The notes below the pieces were generated by a model that saw only the letters and a program-made list of their open reading frames with translations, ran no database searches and had not been told where the DNA came from. The translations under genes were made by a program, and so were the position numbers. A stretch of 64,000 bases of DNA from Halococcus saccharolyticus DSM 5350 (GTDB taxonomy: Archaea > Halobacteriota > Halobacteria > Halobacteriales > Halococcaceae): assembly GCF_000336915.1 (NCBI RefSeq), contig NZ_AOMD01000012.1, forward strand, positions 1-64,000, read 5' to 3'. Of the stretch, positions 59,732 to 64,000 are shown piece by piece. Numbering within the stretch: position 1 is the first letter of the stretch; every line of letters starts with the position of its first letter.

Positions 59732-61237
59732 CTACGCGGCGTGCAGCCGATCGAGTGCCTCGACCATCGCCTCGACGCTCGCGCGGGTGATGTCGGCGTC
59801 GCTCGCGGCGACCGACACCGTCCGGCCGTCACGAGTCATCTCGACTTCGACCGTGACGACCGCGTCGGTCCCGCCGGTGATCGCGTCGACGTGATATGAG
59901 TCGAGCGTCGCATCACCGCTGGGGCCGAGCGCCTCTCGGACGGCCCCGACTGCGGCGTCGACGGGGCCGCTGCCGGTGCCGCTCGCGGTGCGCTCGTCGC
60001 CGTTGATCCGGAGTCGGACGCTCGCGGTCGGTGTCCCGCTGCCGCTTGCGGCCGTGAGGTCGAGGAGTTCGACCCGACGCTCGCGCTCGCGGCCCTGGAC
60101 CGTCTCTGCGATCGCGAGCACGTCGGCGTCGGTCACGCGCTTGCCCTCGCCGAGATCGGTGACTCGATCGGTGATCTCAGCGAGTTCGTCGTCGGTCACT
60201 TGGACGTCGTGTTCTTCGAGCGCCGCTGCGACGCCTGCCCGGCCGGCGTGCTTGCCGAGGACGAGCCGACGCTCGCGACCCACGGTCTCCGGGGGGTAGG
60301 GCTCATACATCGCCTCATCCTTCAGCGTGCCGTCGGTGTGAATGCCCGATTCGTGGGTGAACGCGTTCTCGCCGACCACCGCCTTGTTCGAAGCGAGTGG
60401 AACTCCGGTGGCGTCGGCGACGGTTCTGGCGAGGTCGTAGAGGAGGGTGGTGTCGACGGTCTCGACCCCATATCCGTGGGCGATCGCGATCGCGACTTCT
60501 TCGAGGGCGACGTTACCCGCACGCTCGCCGACCCCGTTCACGGTCGCGTGGACGAGGTCCGCGCCGGCCGCCACGCTCGCGAGCGCGTTCGTCACCCCCA
60601 ACCCGAGGTCGTCGTGGGTGTGGGTGCTTGTCGGGCCGCACTCGGCGAGCGTCGAGACCACCTCGACCGTTCGCTCGGGCGTTGCGTGCCCAACGGTATC
60701 ACAGTAACACACACGATCCGCACCGGCCTCGAACCCCCGGCGAGCGAGCCGCGAAAGGAAGTCGATGTCGGCGCGACTCCCGTCCTCGCCGAGAAGTTCG
60801 ACCCAGAGGCCGTGATCGCGGGCGTACTCGACGAGCTCGACCGTGTCTGCGAGCACGTCCTCGCGGGTCGAGCCGACCTTCCCCTCGATGTGGCGGTCGC
60901 TCGCGGGCACGACGAGGTTGATCCCGTCGACGTCACAGTCGAGCGCGAGGTCGACGTCGCGGCGGACCCCACGACAGAAACTCGTCACTCGGGCGTCGAG
61001 GTTCGCCTCCGTAACTCGTGAGATCGCCTCGCGCTCGCCCGCACCGGTGCAGGCGCTGCCGGCCTCGATGACCGACACGCCGGCCCGGTCGAGCCGCCGC
61101 GCGATATCGACCTTCTCGGTGGGTGCGAGCGAGACTCCTGGGGCCTGTTCGCCGTCACGGAGTGTGGTATCGAGAAACTGTACGTCAGTGTCGGAGAGCG
61201 GAGTGGTTTCGGGGAGGCCCCCGAATAAATCGGTCAC
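59732..61237 (-). CDS. 2-isopropylmalate synthase or (R)-citramalate synthase
   Basis: A DRE-TIM acyl-CoA condensing enzyme, 501 residues. The barrel opens with QFLDTTLRDGEQAPGVSL. TSTHTHDDLGLGVTNALASVAAGADLVHATVNGVGERAGN is the metal-binding and catalytic segment. The C-terminal LeuA dimer/regulatory domain runs from about 380 (RERERRVELLDLTAASGS). Sequence does not decide between LeuA (leucine) and CimA (isoleucine from pyruvate). The gene stands alone. The start is GTG 61237; no in-frame ATG is near. Confidence 0.9.
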   Translation of the reverse strand: MTDLFGGLPETTPLSDTDVQFLDTTLRDGEQAPGVSLAPTEKVDIARRLDRAGVSVIEAGSACTGAGEREAISRVTEANLDARVTSFCRGVRRDVDLALDCDVDGINLVVPASDRHIEGKVGSTREDVLADTVELVEYARDHGLWVELLGEDGSRADIDFLSRLARRGFEAGADRVCYCDTVGHATPERTVEVVSTLAECGPTSTHTHDDLGLGVTNALASVAAGADLVHATVNGVGERAGNVALEEVAIAIAHGYGVETVDTTLLYDLARTVADATGVPLASNKAVVGENAFTHESGIHTDGTLKDEAMYEPYPPETVGRERRLVLGKHAGRAGVAAALEEHDVQVTDDELAEITDRVTDLGEGKRVTDADVLAIAETVQGRERERRVELLDLTAASGSGTPTASVRLRINGDERTASGTGSGPVDAAVGAVREALGPSGDATLDSYHVDAITGGTDAVVTVEVEMTRDGRTVSVAASDADITRASVEAMVEALDRLHAA

Positions 61238-61360
61238 TGGTCATGATAGCCACTCGCACCGCCGCGCGGCAGGGTCTTAAAGAGGTGCCTTCTGGCAGAT
61301 GTTGCTGTCCGATCCGTTCGTCGCTGTCTGCCGAGGGTTGAAGCCACCATCGACCGATGT

Positions 61361-61924
61361 ATGAACATGGAAAGGACGCCCGCCGGCACGTCGGTCGGCG
61401 TCGACGACCCCTACGCGTTCGTCGAGCGGTGCGACCATCTCACCGACGATGGCCGGTGTCGATACGCCCTCGAACACGCTGAACACGATCCGTCGTTCGC
61501 CGCCGAGCGCCGAGCCGACGATTGCCGGTGTCCGGCGGCCGATCCCGCCGGTGAGTGGACGTGGCGGGACTGCCCCCACTTCCGGGCGCGAAACCGGTCG
61601 CGAGAGTGTGTTCGATGTGGACTCGACGAGCGTCGGATGGCCCACTCCGAGGAGCGCCCGCTGCTCGAAGAACATCACCTCTCGTACGCCGACATCGACG
61701 ACGGCGCGGACCACGGCGACGACGGCTCAGCCGACGAGCCGAACCACGAGATCACGGTCTACCTCTGTCGGTGGTGTCACGCCAAGATCCACAACTCGTG
61801 GGCGCGGCTCGGCGACGACGCCAGTCCTGATCCTGAGGCAATCGCCGCACGTGAGGGACGACGGAGCCGCGAACAGGACGAACTCGGCTTTTCGTCGGCG
61901 GCCGAGCGATACGGCGACGAGTGA
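61361..61924 (+). CDS. HNH-like zinc protein, haloarchaeal (DUF7097-like)
   Basis: A 187-residue soluble protein. Cysteine-rich segments include CDHLTDDGRCRY, CRCPAADP and DCPHFRARNRSRECVRCG. The C-terminal half shows an HNH-like array: ECVRCGLDERRMAHSEERPLLEEHHLSY followed by EITVYLCRWCHAKIHNSW, with CxxC pairs and the HH and HxxxH residues of HNH nucleases. It may be a nuclease or a structural zinc protein. The pattern fits a haloarchaeal family I recall as DUF7097. ATG 61361 and ATG two codons later are both possible. Confidence 0.75.
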   Translation: MNMERTPAGTSVGVDDPYAFVERCDHLTDDGRCRYALEHAEHDPSFAAERRADDCRCPAADPAGEWTWRDCPHFRARNRSRECVRCGLDERRMAHSEERPLLEEHHLSYADIDDGADHGDDGSADEPNHEITVYLCRWCHAKIHNSWARLGDDASPDPEAIAAREGRRSREQDELGFSSAAERYGDE

Positions 61925-62033
61925 ACCTGACGACCGACGAGCCGACACTAACTGTCGGGATGCGGCCCCGACGATCCGATCCGCCGAGCGAGGACGGCAG
62001 AGCCCTTACTTCTGTCCCGTCCGACGAAAGCGC

Positions 62034-62471
62034 ATGAGTCGTTCGACGCCCCACCTCGGCCACGTCCATCTCAAGATCCGCGACGTCGAGCGTTCGGTCG
62101 CGTTCTACACCGACGTGTTCGATCTCGACGTGAACGATCGCCACGGCCCGTTCGCCTTCCTCTCCTTCGGCGACCATCACCACGACGTCGCCGTCCAAGA
62201 AATCGGGGCCGACGCGGCCGGATCGGGACCAGGCGTCGGCCTCTACCACGCCGCGTTCGAGGTCGAGAGCCGCGAGGCACTCCGACGGATCCACGAAACG
62301 CTCGACGAACGCGGCGTCCGGGTCGACCCGATCGACCACGGCATCAGCGAGGCGTTGTACTTCGATGATCCGGACGGTAACGGGCTCGAAGTCTATCGCG
62401 ACACTCGGGTAGAGAACGATCACACCGAGTGGCAGGGGATGAACGAACCGTTCGATCCGATGGCATTGTGA
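62034..62471 (+). CDS. VOC family dioxygenase/glyoxalase
   Basis: A 145-residue VOC protein of the catechol 2,3-dioxygenase-like type. HLGHVHLKIRDVERSVAFYTDVF is the first metal-binding module; GVGLYHAAFEVESREALRRIHETL and SEALYFDDPDGNGLEVYRD form the second, with His and Glu ligands (HVHLKI, YHAAFEV, LEVYRD). The substrate is unknown; related proteins act on glyoxals, catechols or antibiotics. ATG 62034 begins the homology. Confidence 0.88.
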   Translation: MSRSTPHLGHVHLKIRDVERSVAFYTDVFDLDVNDRHGPFAFLSFGDHHHDVAVQEIGADAAGSGPGVGLYHAAFEVESREALRRIHETLDERGVRVDPIDHGISEALYFDDPDGNGLEVYRDTRVENDHTEWQGMNEPFDPMAL

Positions 62472-62522
62472 GCGATCGAGAAGTGGACGGGACGACGAGC
62501 TGGCGGTTGAAAACGAACCGTC

Positions 62523-63812
62523 TCAGGGCCAGAGGCCACGCGCTTCGTGGGCCTCTGCCAGCCGGCGGAGCGCGACGATGTAGGCGGCATCGCGCCACGT
62601 CGCGTCGTGATCGTCGAACGCCGCGCGGACGTCCTCCCACGCGGTCAGCATCTCGGCTTCGAGTTCCTCGTTGACCTCCTCCAGCGACCACGCTCGGCGG
62701 TTGATGTCCTGGAGCCACTCGAAATAGGAGACCGTAACGCCGCCGGCGTTCGCGAGGATGTCGGGAACGACCGGAACGCCGCGCTCCTCGAAGATTTCGT
62801 CCGCCGCGGTCGTCGTCGGACCGTTCGCGCCTTCGACCACGATGTCGGCCCGCACGTCGCCGGCGTTCGCTTCGGTCAGGACGTTACCGATCGCCGCCGG
62901 GATCAGGACGTCGACGTCGAGTTCGAGGAGGTCGGCGTTCGTGATCGCCTCGGCCCCGGGATAGCCGGTGACGGCCTCTGGCTGTTCCTCGTGCGAACGC
63001 ACGTCGCTGGTGTCGAGGCCGTCAGGGTCGTAGATCGCGCCGTTGACGTCCGAGACCGCGACGACCGAGGCTCCCCAATCGTCGAGCTGGCGGGCGGCGT
63101 TCGCACCCACGCTACCGAACCCCTGGACCGCGACCGTGGTCTCGGCCAGTGGTCGATCGTAGTACTTGCACACCTCGCGCGCGACGATCGCGACGCTCTG
63201 GCCAGGAGCCTCCTCGCGGCCGTAGCTCCCGCCGACGACGGGCGGTTTGCCGGTGACGACGCCAGGGATGGTCTCACCCTCCTGCATCGAGTAAGCGTCC
63301 ATGAACCACGCCATCGTCTCGGCGTCGGTGCCCATGTCGGGGGCCGGGATATCGCGGGTCGGTCCGATGACGTTCCGGAGCTCCTGGGCGAATCGCCGGG
63401 TGAGCCGCTCCTTCTCCTCGCCGGAGAGCGATTTCGGATCGACCACGATCCCGCCCTTCGCGCCGCCGAAGGGGAGATCCATCACCGCACACTTCCACGT
63501 CATCCACATCGAGAGCCCCACGCACTCCTCGTCGGTGACGCCGGGGTGATAGCGAAGGCCGCCCTTGTAGGGGCCGCGAACGCTGTCGTGCTGGGCGCGG
63601 TAGCCCGTAAAGACCTCGACGGTACCGTTGTCACGCTCCATCGGTACCGACACCCGGTGAACCTGGGTCGGGTTCGATAGTCTGGTGACGACGTTCCGAT
63701 CGATATCGAGCTGTGCGGCCGCGCGCTCTAACTGGCGCTCGGCGGTCTCACGCGCCGATTCCGGCTCTTCTTCCTCCTCACTCTCGTCGGTCTCGGCGGT
63801 TGCTGCCGCCAT
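62523..63812 (-). CDS. gdhA: Glutamate dehydrogenase
   Basis: Hexameric glutamate dehydrogenase, 429 residues, interconverting glutamate and 2-oxoglutarate plus ammonia. The catalytic segments YKGGLRYHP and [21 protein letters not shown] are intact, and the nucleotide motif is [17 protein letters not shown]. The N-terminal about 22 residues are acidic and probably disordered. A possible TATA element TATTATTAA lies at 63902-63910 on the same strand, about 90 bases upstream, so unlike many genes here it would have a leader; GAGGGGAT at 63822-63829 is a weak ribosome binding site. Confidence 0.95.
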   Translation of the reverse strand: MAAATAETDESEEEEEPESARETAERQLERAAAQLDIDRNVVTRLSNPTQVHRVSVPMERDNGTVEVFTGYRAQHDSVRGPYKGGLRYHPGVTDEECVGLSMWMTWKCAVMDLPFGGAKGGIVVDPKSLSGEEKERLTRRFAQELRNVIGPTRDIPAPDMGTDAETMAWFMDAYSMQEGETIPGVVTGKPPVVGGSYGREEAPGQSVAIVAREVCKYYDRPLAETTVAVQGFGSVGANAARQLDDWGASVVAVSDVNGAIYDPDGLDTSDVRSHEEQPEAVTGYPGAEAITNADLLELDVDVLIPAAIGNVLTEANAGDVRADIVVEGANGPTTTAADEIFEERGVPVVPDILANAGGVTVSYFEWLQDINRRAWSLEEVNEELEAEMLTAWEDVRAAFDDHDATWRDAAYIVALRRLAEAHEARGLWP

Positions 63813-63813
63813 C

Positions 63814-63879
63814 TCAGCGATCCCCTCGCCAGTAGCTGTCGGCTGCTGTGCGCGCCGCGGTGCTGTCGGCAGTCTGCAT
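63814..63879 (-). CDS. Possible upstream ORF in the gdhA leader
   Basis: A 21-codon ORF ([20 protein letters not shown] and one more residue) begins at 63879 and ends with TGA at 63814-63816, one base before the gdhA start codon. It lies between the TATA candidate and gdhA. Translation would bring ribosomes directly to the gdhA ATG, so it could couple or regulate gdhA. Nothing in its sequence suggests an attenuator, and it may be chance. Confidence 0.3.
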   Translation of the reverse strand: MQTADSTAARTAADSYWRGDR

Positions 63880-64000
63880 TGGCTCGGCTCACGGGCTGCA
63901 TCTTAATAATACTGATGCTATTACGACATACCTGTGCATACTATTCAATATAAGGTTCACGTGACGACGTGTCGCTCCCGCTGTTCGGGCGGTTTCAGGG

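Overview
The window is from a haloarchaeon (class Halobacteria). Proteins are strongly acidic and mostly encoded at high GC. Many starts are leaderless, with a TATA-like box 25-30 bases before the ATG. Archaeal markers include archaeosine synthesis (arcS, tgtA, RaSEA), F420 synthesis (cofC, cofG), HTH_10/Bat-like and TrmB regulators, Tat-exported proteins and many small CxxC zinc proteins. I cannot name the genus from this sequence alone.

1-26.7 kb is mostly chromosomal backbone. It holds an ABC ATPase (LivF type), an ornithine cyclodeaminase-family enzyme, a flavin amine oxidase, VOC and cyclophilin proteins, a small ferredoxin and tRNA-Leu(UAA). Then come a TrkA-type K+ regulator, a pyruvate/2-oxoacid dehydrogenase E1 alpha, an HTH_10 regulator, thymidylate kinase and an NDUFA9-like protein. 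After these lie cofC-cofG, a purine block (purC, purU, purS-purQ), an HTH plus two small membrane proteins, a Tat lipoprotein, RaSEA and an acetyltransferase. One AT-rich orphan gene (2097-2969) interrupts this stretch.

26.7-51.9 kb is an accessory region of lower GC with much decay. It opens with a run of polytopic membrane proteins: GAP family, AI-2E exporter family, DUF389, two DUF4386-like proteins and DUF368. Embedded there is a broken IS110 element whose upstream non-coding DNA can fold like a bridge RNA. Next come a PIN toxin/HTH pair, two HTH_10 regulators, an intact and a broken DMT transporter around a flavin monooxygenase, and two convergent TrmB regulators. Fragments of a contractile-tail gene, a serine recombinase, a regulator and a methyltransferase lie between them, followed by nadE. 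Inverted copies of one short repeat lie near both edges of this island, and a similar pair brackets the small island at 2-3 kb.

51.9-64 kb returns to backbone: a zinc-containing HTH regulator, the overlapping arcS-tgtA pair, a NUDIX hydrolase, a saccharopine dehydrogenase-like protein, 3-hydroxyacyl-CoA dehydrogenase, an isopropylmalate/citramalate synthase, an HNH-like protein, a VOC protein and glutamate dehydrogenase with a possible upstream ORF.

The best candidates for something undescribed are the repeat family at the island edges, the tandem stem-loops at 50382-50528, the folded leader of the IS110 remnant, and the structured spacer before cofG.
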